63,498 bases of DNA from Achromobacter animicus (GTDB lineage Bacteria > Pseudomonadota > Gammaproteobacteria > Burkholderiales > Burkholderiaceae_B): the NCBI RefSeq assembly GCF_902859585.1, contig NZ_CADIJM010000021.1, positions 1 through 63,498 of the forward strand, in the 5' to 3' direction. Position 1 is the first letter of the stretch; each line of letters starts with the position of its first letter. This document shows positions 23,713 through 32,906 of this stretch, in pieces. A program made the position numbers and the translations under genes. A model generated the notes under the pieces. The model saw only the letters and a list, made by a program, of their open reading frames with translations, was not told the DNA's origin and did no database searches.

Positions 23713-24864
23713 ATGAAACAGCACGCCCCCGTCTATCGCAGAGTGATGGATCTTTTCAAGCAGGACGGCCGGATTCATCCCGGCACCGGAATGATGAGCG
23801 GCGTGATCGCGCTGTTTTTGGCGATTCTTTCTGTGCTGGGCGTGCTGGCGTTTCACTTTCCCGCCTACCTGACCACGCCCGAGCTGCGCAGCTTCTATTC
23901 GGTGGAAGCCATGCGCACGCTGCTGTTCGGCGCACTGCTGGTGTCCGGTTCGATCGCGCTGGCCAACACGGTGCTGGGGCGGCAACGCTGGCTCAATATT
24001 TCCGCGTTCGTGCTGGTGTGCTGCGCGGTGGCTGCTGGCGGCAGCCAGGTAGCGGTCAATGCCACCAACACCGGCGGTCATCCGTATCTGGGTCTTGATT
24101 GGTTCATCCTGGATCTGCTGGCGTCCAGCACCGTCTTCATCATCTTTGAAAAGCTGACGCCGCTGTACCCCGGCCAGCCCGTGTTCCGCGGCGAGTGGCA
24201 GGTGGACATGAAGCACTTTCTGTTCAATCACCTGTCGGTGGGCGCGGTGCTGCTGTGCATCAACTTCTTCATCCACCGTCTGTTTTCCTGGGCGGCGTAC
24301 GAACCGCTGCAACAGGCCATCCAGTCGATGCCATATCTGCTGGAGCTGTTCGTGGCCGTGCTGGTGGCGGACCTGGCGCAATACGCCGCGCATCGCATCT
24401 ATCACGAGGTGCCTTTCATGTGGCGCTTCCATGCCGTGCATCACAGCACGCGCACGCTGGATTGGCTGGCCGGCTCGCGCCTGCACATCGTTGAACTGCT
24501 GATCACGCGCGTGGCCGTGTTGGGCGTGCTGTTCGTGCTGGGGTTTTCGAAGGCGGTGCTCGATGCCTACATCATCATCGTGGGATTCCAGGCCGTGCTG
24601 ATCCATTCCAACGTGAAGCTGCCGTGGGGCTGGCTGCGCTACATCATCGTGACGCCGGACTTCCATCACTGGCATCACTCGTCCGACACCGAAGCGATCG
24701 ACAAGAACTACGCGGCGCACTTTTCCTTCATCGACTATCTGTTCGGCACCGCGGTGCGCGGGGCGGGCAACCGGCTGCCGCAGAACTACGGGATCCTGGA
24801 CAACGATATGCCCGGGACATTCCTGGCGCAGCAGGCGTATCCCTTCGCCCGCAAGCGGAAATGA
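23713..24864 (+). CDS. sterol desaturase/fatty acid hydroxylase family protein
   Basis: 383 residues with four or five membrane helices. The three histidine motifs of the family are present: HRIYH (about 235), HAVHHS (about 248), and HHWHHS near 317. They bind a di-iron centre used for oxygen-dependent desaturation or hydroxylation of a membrane lipid. The substrate is unknown; in bacteria it may be a fatty acid or hopanoid-like lipid. The ATG at 23713 fits the family. It is monocistronic, ending in a terminator one base past the stop. Confidence 0.88.
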   Translation: MKQHAPVYRRVMDLFKQDGRIHPGTGMMSGVIALFLAILSVLGVLAFHFPAYLTTPELRSFYSVEAMRTLLFGALLVSGSIALANTVLGRQRWLNISAFVLVCCAVAAGGSQVAVNATNTGGHPYLGLDWFILDLLASSTVFIIFEKLTPLYPGQPVFRGEWQVDMKHFLFNHLSVGAVLLCINFFIHRLFSWAAYEPLQQAIQSMPYLLELFVAVLVADLAQYAAHRIYHEVPFMWRFHAVHHSTRTLDWLAGSRLHIVELLITRVAVLGVLFVLGFSKAVLDAYIIIVGFQAVLIHSNVKLPWGWLRYIIVTPDFHHWHHSSDTEAIDKNYAAHFSFIDYLFGTAVRGAGNRLPQNYGILDNDMPGTFLAQQAYPFARKRK

Positions 24865-24865
24865 C

Positions 24866-24899
24866 AAAGGCCCAGGCGATTTGCCTGGGCCTTTTTTTC
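24866..24899. terminator. bidirectional intrinsic terminator
   Basis: Stem AAAGGCCCAGGC / GCCTGGGCCTTT (12 bp, 5-base loop) followed by further Ts. It serves the desaturase-like gene and, on the other strand, ycaC. Confidence 0.92.
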
Positions 24900-24947
24900 A
24901 CCGCTGTCTCAGCGTGGTCTGGCCGGCAAGCCGGCCGCGCGGCAACC

Positions 24948-25574
24948 TTACTTGGCCGCCTTGAAGGCCGAGTACGAGGCCATCAGGTTGCGGTAGTCGG
25001 GGATGTGGTTGGCGAACAGGGTGCCCAGGCCTTCCACGTCGTTGCGCCAGTCACGGTGCAGTTCGCATGCCACGCCGAACCACGACATCAGTTGCGCGCC
25101 GGCCTGTTCCATGCGGCGCCAAGCGGCGTCACGCGTCACTTCGTTGAAGGTGCCCGAAGCATCGGTCACCACGAACACGTCAAAACCTTCTTCGATGGCC
25201 GACAGCACGGGGAAGGCGACGCAGACTTCGGTGACGACGCCGGCGATGATCAGTTGCTTCTTGCCGGTGGCCTTGACGGCCTTGACGAAGTCTTCGTTGT
25301 CCCAGGCGTTGATGTTGCCGGGGCGGGCGATGTAGGGAGCGTCGGGGAACTTGTCCTTCAGTTCCTGGACCAGCGGGCCGTTGGGGCCGTCTTCGAAACT
25401 GGTGGTCAGGATGGTGGGGAGCTTGAAGTATTCGGCCAGGTCAGCCAGGGCCAGCACGTTGTTCTTGAATTGATCGGGTTGGAAGTCGCGCACCAGGGAC
25501 AGGAGGCCGGCTTGGTGATCCACCAGCAGAACGGCGGCTTGGGACTTGTCGAGCTTAACGTAGGGGCGGGTCAT
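24948..25574 (-). CDS. ycaC: YcaC family isochorismatase-like hydrolase
   Basis: 208 residues, very close along its length to Escherichia coli YcaC as I remember it (MTRPYVKLDKSQAAVLLVDH ... YIARPGNINAWDNEDFVKAV ... AGVVTEVCVAFPVLSAIEEG). Candidate catalytic residues are Asp19, the basic residue at 84 (Arg) and Cys118. YcaC-type proteins are cytoplasmic cysteine hydrolases of the isochorismatase fold with unknown physiological substrate. A LysR gene lies upstream on the same strand; a 10-bp tandem repeat (25598-25617) sits in the gap. Confidence 0.9.
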   Translation of the reverse strand: MTRPYVKLDKSQAAVLLVDHQAGLLSLVRDFQPDQFKNNVLALADLAEYFKLPTILTTSFEDGPNGPLVQELKDKFPDAPYIARPGNINAWDNEDFVKAVKATGKKQLIIAGVVTEVCVAFPVLSAIEEGFDVFVVTDASGTFNEVTRDAAWRRMEQAGAQLMSWFGVACELHRDWRNDVEGLGTLFANHIPDYRNLMASYSAFKAAK

Positions 25575-25597
25575 GGCTGATTCCTTGGTCTATTCAG

Positions 25598-25617
25598 GTT
25601 GCGCGGTGTTGCGCGGT
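25598..25617. repeat. 10-bp tandem repeat upstream of ycaC
   Basis: GTTGCGCGGT occurs twice back to back, about 24 bases upstream of the ycaC start. It might affect spacing of a promoter element. Confidence 0.75.
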
Positions 25618-25701
25618 GTTTTGTGCAACGCTGAGTGCGTAGGAAGGATATTAATTTCAGGACAACCGCGCCGGTAGACGGGAATTTCGACTCTCAGCGT
25701 T

Positions 25702-26673
25702 CTAATTATCGGACAACGATTGGACCGGTTGCAGTGACGGGATGCCGTGGCGCGTCTGGGTCGCAGCTTCGCAGCGCGCGTTTTCACGATACGCGTCTCC
25801 CATGAAATCCAACAGCTCCCGCACGGCGGGCAGCAGGCCCCGGCGCGACGGGAACACGGCATGCACGCTGCCGGGCTCGGGTTGCCAGGGGGCGCCCACG
25901 GGCACCAGCGTGCCCGCATCGAGTTCCTCGCGGATCATCAGGAGGGGCAGGGCGACGACCCCCACGCCCCGCAGCGCGGCTTGCTTGAGCGCCAGCATGT
26001 CGTCCGTGACGAGCCGGGGCATGAACGGCACCGCCAGGCGCGCGTTGTCGGGACCCAGCAGGCGCCATTGGCATTCGCGCTGCTCGGTGCCGAGCGCCAT
26101 GGTCGGCTGCCGGCTGATGTGCTGCAGATCGGCGGAATCCGGAAGGGTGCGAGCCAGCGCGGGGCTGGCGACCAGGCTCTGGCAGCTCAGGCCCAGGTTC
26201 TTCATGACAAGGTCGCTGCTTTCGATGGCGCCAAAGCGCACCCGCACCGCCAGGTCGAAGCCTTCGCGCAGCACGTCCACCGGCCGGCTGAAGCTCTTCA
26301 GGTAGACGTTCACCTTGGGGCACTTTTCCATGAAGCGCGCCACCACGTCCCCGAGGAAGTAATAGATGAGCGCGGGCGGTGCGGCGATGCGGATGGTGCC
26401 TTGCGGTTCGGCGTGCGTGCGGTCGATGACATCCTGCGCCGCTTCGGCGCCCGCCAGCATCGCCAGGCATTGGTCGTAGTACTCCTGGCCCAGTTCGGTC
26501 ACCGCGAACGTTCGGGTGGAGCGCTGGATCAGGCGCACGCCAAGGCGTTCTTCCAGCAGGGCGATGCGGCGGCTCAGGCGCGACTTCGGGATGTCCAGCG
26601 CCCGGCCGGCCGGCGCGAATCCGCCGTGTTTGACGACCTCGACGAAGTAATAAAGGTCATTCAGGTCGTGCAT
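25702..26673 (-). CDS. LysR family transcriptional regulator
   Basis: 323 residues from ATG 26673 (MHDLNDLYYFVEVVKHGGFA). The HTH (about 3-60, RALDIPKSRLSRRIALLEER) is followed by an effector domain of the CrgA/DsdC-like subgroup (FVxxCPxVxVxL, DLAVRVRFG). It precedes ycaC by 127 bases on the same strand and may regulate it. The C terminus (about 25 residues, Gln/Ser-rich) extends past the usual end of the fold. Confidence 0.88.
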   Translation of the reverse strand: MHDLNDLYYFVEVVKHGGFAPAGRALDIPKSRLSRRIALLEERLGVRLIQRSTRTFAVTELGQEYYDQCLAMLAGAEAAQDVIDRTHAEPQGTIRIAAPPALIYYFLGDVVARFMEKCPKVNVYLKSFSRPVDVLREGFDLAVRVRFGAIESSDLVMKNLGLSCQSLVASPALARTLPDSADLQHISRQPTMALGTEQRECQWRLLGPDNARLAVPFMPRLVTDDMLALKQAALRGVGVVALPLLMIREELDAGTLVPVGAPWQPEPGSVHAVFPSRRGLLPAVRELLDFMGDAYRENARCEAATQTRHGIPSLQPVQSLSDN

Positions 26674-26834
26674 GCAAATTCCTCGAGAGTCGTCGGTGCC
26701 CCGCATGATACGGCGCGTGGCCCAGTTCCCCGCGGGATCAGGCGCACCCGGCTGGATCGGCTGAGCCTGGCGGGACTACGGATCGTATTCGAGGATTTGC
26801 GGCAATTGCCCGGAAACCGGCAGATTGCGCGTGG

Positions 26835-27794
26835 CTAGGCGGCCAGTGCCGTCTCGTCCTTCCAACGCTGTTTGTCGCGCAGCGGCGGCGTGCCGAACAG
26901 GCGGCTGTACTCGCGGCTGAACTGCGATGAACTCTCGTAGCCGACGGCATGCGCGGCCAGCGCCACGCCGGCATCGTCCGTCAGCATGAGCCGGCGCGCC
27001 TCCTGCAGCCGCAGGTGCTTCTGATACTGCAGCGGGCTCATGGCCGTGGCCTGCTTGAAATGATGATGTAGCGACGACACGCTCATGTGGACGTCGCGCG
27101 CAATCTCTTCCACGCGCAGGGGTTGCGCGAAATTGTCCCGCAGGATGCGGATCGCCTTGGCCACGCGGTTCAGTTGGCTGTCCTGCAGCACCGTCTGGCG
27201 CAGCACGACGCCCTGGCCGTTCATCAGCAGGCGGTAAAGCAGTTCACGCTTGATCATCGGCGCCAGGATCGGAATGTCCCGTGGCGTGTCCAGCAACCGC
27301 AGCAGGCGCAGCACCACGTCCAGCAGCGTGCTGCCCAGCGGATTGACGCAAAGCGCGCGCGAGGCTTCGGCCGGCACCAGCGGCGGCAGGTTCTCGTCGC
27401 TGATCAGCGCGGTGATCTCCTCGGGGTTCAGGTCCAGCCGCAAGCCCAGATAAGGCAGGGTCGGGCTGGCCACCGACACCTTGGCCACGAGGGGCAGATC
27501 CACCGAAGAGATCAGGAAGTGGAAGGGATCGTATTCATAGGTCTCGTCACCGATGAAAAGCCGTTTCGATCCTTGCGCGATCACAGCCAGTGCCGCTTTC
27601 TGCACGACCGGTTTGGCCCCCGACGGCTGCGACAGCCGATGCAGGTACAGGCCTTCGACCGGCGTATCCAGCGCCCCTTCAAGGTTGCCGGTCATGCGCT
27701 CGAGCGTGCAGAGCAGCTCGGACCGCGCCAGTTCGCAGGCGGCGTCCTGGGCGGCGATGCCGGGCGCGAGGGATCGGGCAGAATTCAGGGACAT
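26835..27794 (-). CDS. AraC family transcriptional regulator
   Basis: 319 residues. The N-terminal AraC_N domain (about 25-190; QGSKRLFIGDETYEYDPFHF, typical of that class) is followed by two HTH motifs (about 215-310; AREVHMSVSSLHHHFKQ-like and GYESSSQFSREYSRLFG). Family members of this type often sit beside aldo-keto reductases or alcohol dehydrogenases, and here the divergent gene 318 bases away is an aldo-keto reductase, so it is a likely target. Confidence 0.9.
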   Translation of the reverse strand: MSLNSARSLAPGIAAQDAACELARSELLCTLERMTGNLEGALDTPVEGLYLHRLSQPSGAKPVVQKAALAVIAQGSKRLFIGDETYEYDPFHFLISSVDLPLVAKVSVASPTLPYLGLRLDLNPEEITALISDENLPPLVPAEASRALCVNPLGSTLLDVVLRLLRLLDTPRDIPILAPMIKRELLYRLLMNGQGVVLRQTVLQDSQLNRVAKAIRILRDNFAQPLRVEEIARDVHMSVSSLHHHFKQATAMSPLQYQKHLRLQEARRLMLTDDAGVALAAHAVGYESSSQFSREYSRLFGTPPLRDKQRWKDETALAA

Positions 27795-28112
27795 CGAGGG
27801 GCTCCCGGGGGCGCGCCGCCCGTAAACAAGAGGGGCGACGGCGGCAGAGGATTGGGTGTCCGCCAGTGTATTGCCATCTTGCGCGGTCCGCGCCGGCCGG
27901 CATGGGGGAACGGAGGATTAGGCAGGAATTCCGGAGAAAACGACGGGTCGCGTTGAATTGGCTGCCGGGCCGGAGAATCGGGCAAAAAAAGGGCAGGATC
28001 AAGCAGCGTGCGCGTGGCTCGCCGGACGCATACTGTCCGCACCCCGGCAGGCTGCCGCAGCGGTGTCCCACTCCGGGGCCCGGCGCGCTCGCCCGCCCCT
28101 GAAGGAGCACAC
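27795..28112. other. 318-bp divergent intergenic region
   Basis: Lies between the AraC regulator and the aldo-keto reductase. Open frames on both strands are shadows of GC-rich DNA. It must carry both promoters and the AraC site. I found no clear repeat. GAAGGAG at 28101-28107 is the ribosome binding site of the reductase. Confidence 0.5.
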
Positions 28113-29159
28113 ATGCGATACAAGAAATTCGGCAGCACGGGCCTGTTCGTCTCGGAGCTTTGCCTGGGCACGATGACCTTCGGCGGCGAAGGCGAGCTCT
28201 GGAGCAAGATCGGCAGCCTGCAACAGGAAGACGCCAACCGGCTGGTGGGCCGCGCGCTGGACGCGGGCGTCAATTTCATCGACACGGCGGATGTGTACTC
28301 CGAAGGCCGCTCAGAAATCATCACGGGCCAGGCGCTGCGCGATCTGAAGATCCCGCGTGAGGACGTCGTGATCGCCACCAAGGTCTTCGGGCAGACGAGC
28401 GCGGGCGTCAATGCCCGCGGCAATTCACGCGTACACATCCTGGATGGCGTCAAGAAGAGCCTGTCCCGCTTGCAGCTGGACCATATCGACCTGTATCAGA
28501 TCCACGGCTTTGACCCCGCCACGCCGGTCGAGGAAACCATGCGGGCGCTGGACACGCTGGTGCAACATGGCCACGTGCGCTACATCGGCGTATCGAATTG
28601 GGCCGCGTGGCAGATCATGAAAGCGCTCGGCATCGCGCAGCGCCTGGGGTTGGCGCGCTTCGAGTCGCTGCAGGCGTACTACACGATTGCCGGCCGCGAT
28701 CTGGAGCGGGAACTGGTTCCCATGCTGCAGAGCGAGGGCGTCGGGTTGATGGTGTGGAGTCCGCTGGCCGGCGGCCTGCTCAGCGGCAAGTACAGCCGTG
28801 ATGGCGAGGCCGAGGCGGGCAGCCGCCGCGTCGCGTTCGATTTCCCGCCCGTGAACCGGGAGCGCGCCTACGACAGCATTGATGCGCTGCGGCAGATCGC
28901 AGACGCGCGCGGCGTGTCGGTGGCGCAGGTGGCGCTGGCCTGGCTGCTGCACCAGCAGATCGTCACCAGCGTCATCATCGGCGCCAAGCGCGTGGACCAG
29001 CTGGAAGACAATCTGGCCGCCACGGATATCCGGTTGACGCAGGACGAACTGGCCGCGCTGGACAAGGTCAGCGCGCTGCCGCCGGAGTATCCGGGCTGGA
29101 TGCATGTGCGGCAGGGCGAATATCGGCGACAGCAATTGCGCGAGGCCGGCGCCGCCTGA
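28113..29159 (+). CDS. aldo/keto reductase
   Basis: 348 residues, a TIM barrel of the AKR superfamily, close to the YajO/voltage-channel-beta-like group. Visible active-site parts: NFIDTADVYSEGRSE (Asp and the catalytic Tyr), VIATKVFG (Lys) and LYQIHGFDP (His). A C-terminal cofactor segment IIGAKRVDQLEDNLAA binds NADP(H). It reduces aldehydes or ketones, and the substrate is unknown. GAAGGAG six bases before the ATG fixes the start. A GC hairpin follows the gene at 29181-29202. Confidence 0.92.
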   Translation: MRYKKFGSTGLFVSELCLGTMTFGGEGELWSKIGSLQQEDANRLVGRALDAGVNFIDTADVYSEGRSEIITGQALRDLKIPREDVVIATKVFGQTSAGVNARGNSRVHILDGVKKSLSRLQLDHIDLYQIHGFDPATPVEETMRALDTLVQHGHVRYIGVSNWAAWQIMKALGIAQRLGLARFESLQAYYTIAGRDLERELVPMLQSEGVGLMVWSPLAGGLLSGKYSRDGEAEAGSRRVAFDFPPVNRERAYDSIDALRQIADARGVSVAQVALAWLLHQQIVTSVIIGAKRVDQLEDNLAATDIRLTQDELAALDKVSALPPEYPGWMHVRQGEYRRQQLREAGAA

Positions 29160-29180
29160 CGCGAACCGCGTTCATGGATG

Positions 29181-29202
29181 GACCGGCGCGCCAGCGCCGG
29201 TC
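29181..29202. terminator. GC-rich hairpin after aldo/keto reductase
   Basis: Perfect 9-bp stem GACCGGCGC / GCGCCGGTC with loop GCCA. No T tract, so termination strength is uncertain. Confidence 0.55.
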
Positions 29203-29344
29203 CGCACCAGCCAGGCGTCATGCATTCTCGTGTTGAAGGCCAAGGGCAAACTCCGTACACCAACGGCGGTCGGCCATCTTAGTGCGGGGATTCTTCACCC
29301 CCCGCTAGTAAAATCGCACCGGTCTCCAACCTTGAAGTTTCAAC

Positions 29345-30574
29345 ATGAGCGAGTTTTTCACGTCTGGCGAACTGCTGGCGTTGCGTGAGCACGGCATCGC
29401 GGTGTTTGCCGGCCGCCTGCTGATCGATGTGCAACCCCCGATGTCCGACGCCCGCATCGCCGAGATCGAGGCGCTGTGCGAGGGCCCGCTGCCGCCGGCG
29501 TTGCTCGACCTGTGGCGGCTGACCGCCGGCGGCGAGCTGGCCTACGATCTGCGCGCGCAGATGGACGGCAACGAAGAGGCCTTGAGCTGGTCCGAGCTGT
29601 TCTACGACGGCAGCGACCAGTACCGCGACCTGCAAGGGTGGATCGAGCACGAGCAGGAGTGCGCCGAGGAAGCCGCCGCCGAGGATGGCGCGACGTGGAA
29701 TGGGAAGCTGCGCTATCTGCCGATAGGCGGTTTCGAATACTGCGACCGCATCTACGTCGCCGTGGAACCGGGGCCGCGAGCAGGCAGCGTGGTCGCGTGG
29801 AAGCAGGGCCTGCCGGGCTGGACGCACGCCTTGCAGCAGGACGGCATCGCGACCATCGCGCCGGACCTGCATGCCGCGTTTGCCGCGCTGTGCCTGGAAA
29901 CCGACCCCGAGGAAGACGAAGACAGCCCCGGCCTGCGCGTTCTGGAGTATCTGGATGAGCGCGTGTCGGGTCACGGCATGCCGCAGTCGCTGGCCGACCG
30001 CGTGGCGGTCTTCTACCGGCAGGCGCTGGTCGACTGGCGCGGCCCGCTCGAGGACGGAACGCTGGCCGCCAAGCCTGGCCTGGCCGCGCTGGCCTTGCAG
30101 CACGCGTTGTCGCAGGATGACGCGGCCCTTGTGCGCCGTCTGTCGGCGCAGGGCGTGCGCCTGGATGCGCCGCTGCGCGGTAGCGCCCAGGCGCTGGACG
30201 TCGCGCTGATGCAGCATGCGTATGCGGCGGCGCAGGCGCTGCTGGACGCGGGCGCGCCGGTCAGCCCCACGGCCATTCACCGCTTCGATCGTGAGCCGCC
30301 TGCCGAGCTGGTCGCCGCACTGCTGGCGCGGGGCGCCGACGCCGACGCGCTGGGTGTCGCGCGCTGCGTCGCGTGCGGATCGCCCGATGCCGCGCGTATC
30401 GTTGCCCAGGCCTGCGGCGAGGGCATTGCCGAGGCGTACGCGCAGGTCCGCGATTCGATGGCCACCCGCTATCAGGAAGACCTCAAGCGCGTGCGCGCCG
30501 GCAAGCTGGGCCACTATCTGGGCGCGGACGGCCTGGCGGCGCGGGTCGAGAATCTGCGGGAGTTTGTCCTGTGA
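29345..30574 (+). CDS. SMI1/KNR4 (SUKH) domain protein with ankyrin-like repeats
   Basis: 409 residues. The N-terminal half (about 30-190) resembles SUKH/SMI1-KNR4 domains (ISDARIAEIEA-type start, LPPALLDLWRLTAGGE, LPIGGFEYCDRIYVAVEP, W-rich end). The C-terminal half (about 245-385) has ankyrin-like pairs of helices (LALQHALSQDDAALVRRLSA, ALDVALMQHAYAAAQALLDA, LVAALLARGADADAL). SUKH proteins are often immunity proteins of polymorphic toxin systems, but no toxin gene is adjacent. It overlaps the next gene by four bases (GTGA), so the two are translationally coupled. Confidence 0.75.
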   Translation: MSEFFTSGELLALREHGIAVFAGRLLIDVQPPMSDARIAEIEALCEGPLPPALLDLWRLTAGGELAYDLRAQMDGNEEALSWSELFYDGSDQYRDLQGWIEHEQECAEEAAAEDGATWNGKLRYLPIGGFEYCDRIYVAVEPGPRAGSVVAWKQGLPGWTHALQQDGIATIAPDLHAAFAALCLETDPEEDEDSPGLRVLEYLDERVSGHGMPQSLADRVAVFYRQALVDWRGPLEDGTLAAKPGLAALALQHALSQDDAALVRRLSAQGVRLDAPLRGSAQALDVALMQHAYAAAQALLDAGAPVSPTAIHRFDREPPAELVAALLARGADADALGVARCVACGSPDAARIVAQACGEGIAEAYAQVRDSMATRYQEDLKRVRAGKLGHYLGADGLAARVENLREFVL

Positions 30575-31257
30575 ATCGTCTTGCCGCCGGGTTCGCGCTG
30601 TTGATCGTGCTGTGCAGTCCGGCGGCCTGGGCCACCGGCAAGCCATCATTCGATTGCGCAAGGGCCCGGACGGCGGTCGAGAAGGCGATATGCGCCGATA
30701 GCGGGTTGGCCGAACAGGACGCCAGCATCGCGAAACACTTCGGCAAGGCCAGAATGACCTTCGATCCGGCGACGGGCAAGGCGCTGACGGAAGACCAGCG
30801 GTGGTTCGTCAAGGTGCGGGACGAGGCCTACGCGTCGCCGCCCGGCAACGACCCGCCCCAAAAGGAACTGGCGGACCGGTTGAAGTATCGCGACGCCTTT
30901 CTGTCGTCGCTGGTGCTCAAGCGCCGTCAAGGCTTTGAAGGCGATTGGGAAAACCTCGCCGGTGGCATTTCGATCAAACGGCAGCCGGATGGCAGCCTGG
31001 CATTCGACGGCTCCGCGGCGCATCCGGAAAATGGCCGCTGGGTGTGCGACGTGCGCGGCGCGGGCGCGGTCAAGAACAATGCGGTGGTCATCGAGACGGT
31101 CGACGCCGACGGCTGGACGCTGACGTTGTCGCGCAAGGGATACGGTCTCGTGCTGTCCGAAAACCCGCCGGCCGAGGCCGCCGACGCAGCCAGCCGGCCG
31201 TATTGCGGCCTGAACGGCGCGCTCGGCGGCGTTTACTATCCGGTTTCAAGGCCTTGA
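30571..31257 (+). CDS. exported LprI/DUF1311-like protein
   Basis: 228 residues from a GTG that overlaps the stop of the upstream gene. A signal peptide (to about 22, PAAWA) precedes SFDCARARTAVEKAICADSG, the DUF1311/LprI N-terminal motif with two Cys, then a second domain with Cys pairs (RWVCDVRG and PYCGLNG). LprI-type domains in some bacteria inhibit lysozyme; here that is only a family suggestion. Coupling to the SUKH-ankyrin gene suggests joint expression, though one product is cytoplasmic and the other periplasmic. Confidence 0.7.
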   Translation: MNRLAAGFALLIVLCSPAAWATGKPSFDCARARTAVEKAICADSGLAEQDASIAKHFGKARMTFDPATGKALTEDQRWFVKVRDEAYASPPGNDPPQKELADRLKYRDAFLSSLVLKRRQGFEGDWENLAGGISIKRQPDGSLAFDGSAAHPENGRWVCDVRGAGAVKNNAVVIETVDADGWTLTLSRKGYGLVLSENPPAEAADAASRPYCGLNGALGGVYYPVSRP

Positions 31258-31331
31258 TCGGCGCGCCGCCGCCGCGACTAGAATGTCATTCCGAATCGCA
31301 GTGAACACGTTCTTGTTTTGAAAGGACAGGC

Positions 31332-32090
31332 GTGACCATCCCGTATTTGCGCCGGCTGACCGCTGTCAGCCGTAGCCCGCAAGCCAATCGCCATCTTGCC
31401 TATCTGCTGACCTTCACCGCCGGCGCCGTCAACGCGGGCGGGTTCCTGGCGGTCCAGCAGTACACCTCCCACATGTCCGGCATCGTGTCCATGATGGCCG
31501 ACCACATGGCGCTTGGCGGGGTGATCGTGGTGCTGCAAGGGCTGGCGGCCCTGGTGTCGTTCATGGCGGGGGCGGCCAGCTCCGCCTTTCTGATCAACTT
31601 CGGGCGCAGGTCCCGGCTGGCCAGCGAGTACGCGCTGCCGTTGCTGCTCGAGGCCGTGCTGCTGCTGATCTTCGGCCTGCTGGGCGCCAACCTTGAGACG
31701 CTGCGCTGGTTCTACGTGCCCGGCACGGTGATGCTGCTCTGCTACATCATGGGTCTGCAGAACGCGATGATCACCAAGGTGTCCCGGTCCGAAATCCGCA
31801 CCACGCACGTGACGGGCATGGTGACCGACATCGGCATCGAGCTTGGCAAGCTGTTCTACTGGAACGTCGCGAAGGGCGACCCGCAGTCAATGCCGCGGGT
31901 GCTGGCCGACCGCGGCAAGCTCGTCGTGCTGAGCCTGATGGTGACCTTGTTCTTCGTCGGCGGCGTGACGGGCGCGTATTCGTTTTTCAACTTCGGCTTC
32001 GGGTCGACCTGGCCGCTGGCATTGCTGCTGATGCTGCTGGCCGCGGTGCCGATCCTGGACGATATCCGCAGCTTCATGCACCGCGCTTAG
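31332..32090 (+). CDS. DUF1275 (YoaK family) membrane protein
   Basis: 252 residues from a GTG, with six predicted membrane helices. The beginning HLAYLLTFTAGAVNAGGFLA and VQQYTSHMSGIVSMMADHMA are the DUF1275/YoaK signature, and the middle MGLQNAMITKVSRSEIRTTH VTG is also typical. Inner-membrane protein of unknown transport or sensory role. Monocistronic; an upstream AAAGGACAG serves as ribosome binding site. Confidence 0.88.
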   Translation: MTIPYLRRLTAVSRSPQANRHLAYLLTFTAGAVNAGGFLAVQQYTSHMSGIVSMMADHMALGGVIVVLQGLAALVSFMAGAASSAFLINFGRRSRLASEYALPLLLEAVLLLIFGLLGANLETLRWFYVPGTVMLLCYIMGLQNAMITKVSRSEIRTTHVTGMVTDIGIELGKLFYWNVAKGDPQSMPRVLADRGKLVVLSLMVTLFFVGGVTGAYSFFNFGFGSTWPLALLLMLLAAVPILDDIRSFMHRA

Positions 32091-32128
32091 CCGGCCGCGC
32101 CTGGCCGGCCGCGCGGGGCCCGCCGACA

Positions 32129-32884
32129 TTACCGCTTGGATTTGACCGCGGCGGAATGGCTCAGGAAAACCTGGAGCGCCGCCAGCGTTTCATAGTGCAG
32201 ACGTTCGAAGCGGGCGTCCTTGACCGGGTCGGTGATGGCGTGCCCCTTGACGTCCAGCGCGTAGGGTTCGCCCAGCAGCCGGCCAATGTCGACCTGGTAG
32301 TAACTGGAATTTCCATACGGACGCTTGCCGTCGACGTAGGGCATGGGCCAGAAGCGATCCCCTTCGCGCAAAACCGCGCCCAGCGCCTGATCGTCCACTT
32401 CGCGCCAGACCGCGGCGCGCAGCAGGACAAGATGCTCCTTGCGTAGATTGAACATGCCCTGCGCATCCACGCCGCTTTCCGGAAAGTCGAAGGCCTCGCG
32501 CATTTCGGCTGGCACGGCGTAACGGCCGGGTTGCAACCTGCCGATGGATTGCACATAGCGCGGGACCAGGCGGCAGACTTCGGCCAGCCGCCGGATGGCC
32601 AGCGCATCGTCGGTTGTCTTCAGCGCACCGCGGGCAGTGGCAAGCGTATCGGCGCCGCCAAGCAGCGGTTGCTCGAAATCGATGCCGGGCGCGCCGGATT
32701 CGACCGGCATCCATTGCACCCGCAGCAGGCGCACCAAGGCCGCGTGCTGAGGGGTGTAGGACAGGCTGGCGTCCGGCGCCGCATAGACCTTGCGGACGAT
32801 GGCATCGCGGGCGGGAGAGGCCAGAGCGCGCAGCGGCGCGGCAATCAGGCTGCCCAGCATCAGCAGCAGGGGACGACGGTTCAT
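32129..32884 (-). CDS. exported hypothetical protein
   Basis: 251 residues starting MNRRPLLLMLGSLIAAPLRA, a Sec or Tat-like signal (RR at 3-4), followed by a globular domain with no recognised family. It contains MPYVDGKRPYGNSSYYQVDI, a short segment that looks conserved. It is preceded by the TPR gene on the same strand with 22 bases between them, so the pair form an operon. Role unknown. Confidence 0.65.
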   Translation of the reverse strand: MNRRPLLLMLGSLIAAPLRALASPARDAIVRKVYAAPDASLSYTPQHAALVRLLRVQWMPVESGAPGIDFEQPLLGGADTLATARGALKTTDDALAIRRLAEVCRLVPRYVQSIGRLQPGRYAVPAEMREAFDFPESGVDAQGMFNLRKEHLVLLRAAVWREVDDQALGAVLREGDRFWPMPYVDGKRPYGNSSYYQVDIGRLLGEPYALDVKGHAITDPVKDARFERLHYETLAALQVFLSHSAAVKSKR

Positions 32885-32906
32885 GGGGTCTCCGGGCGCA
32901 TTGGCC

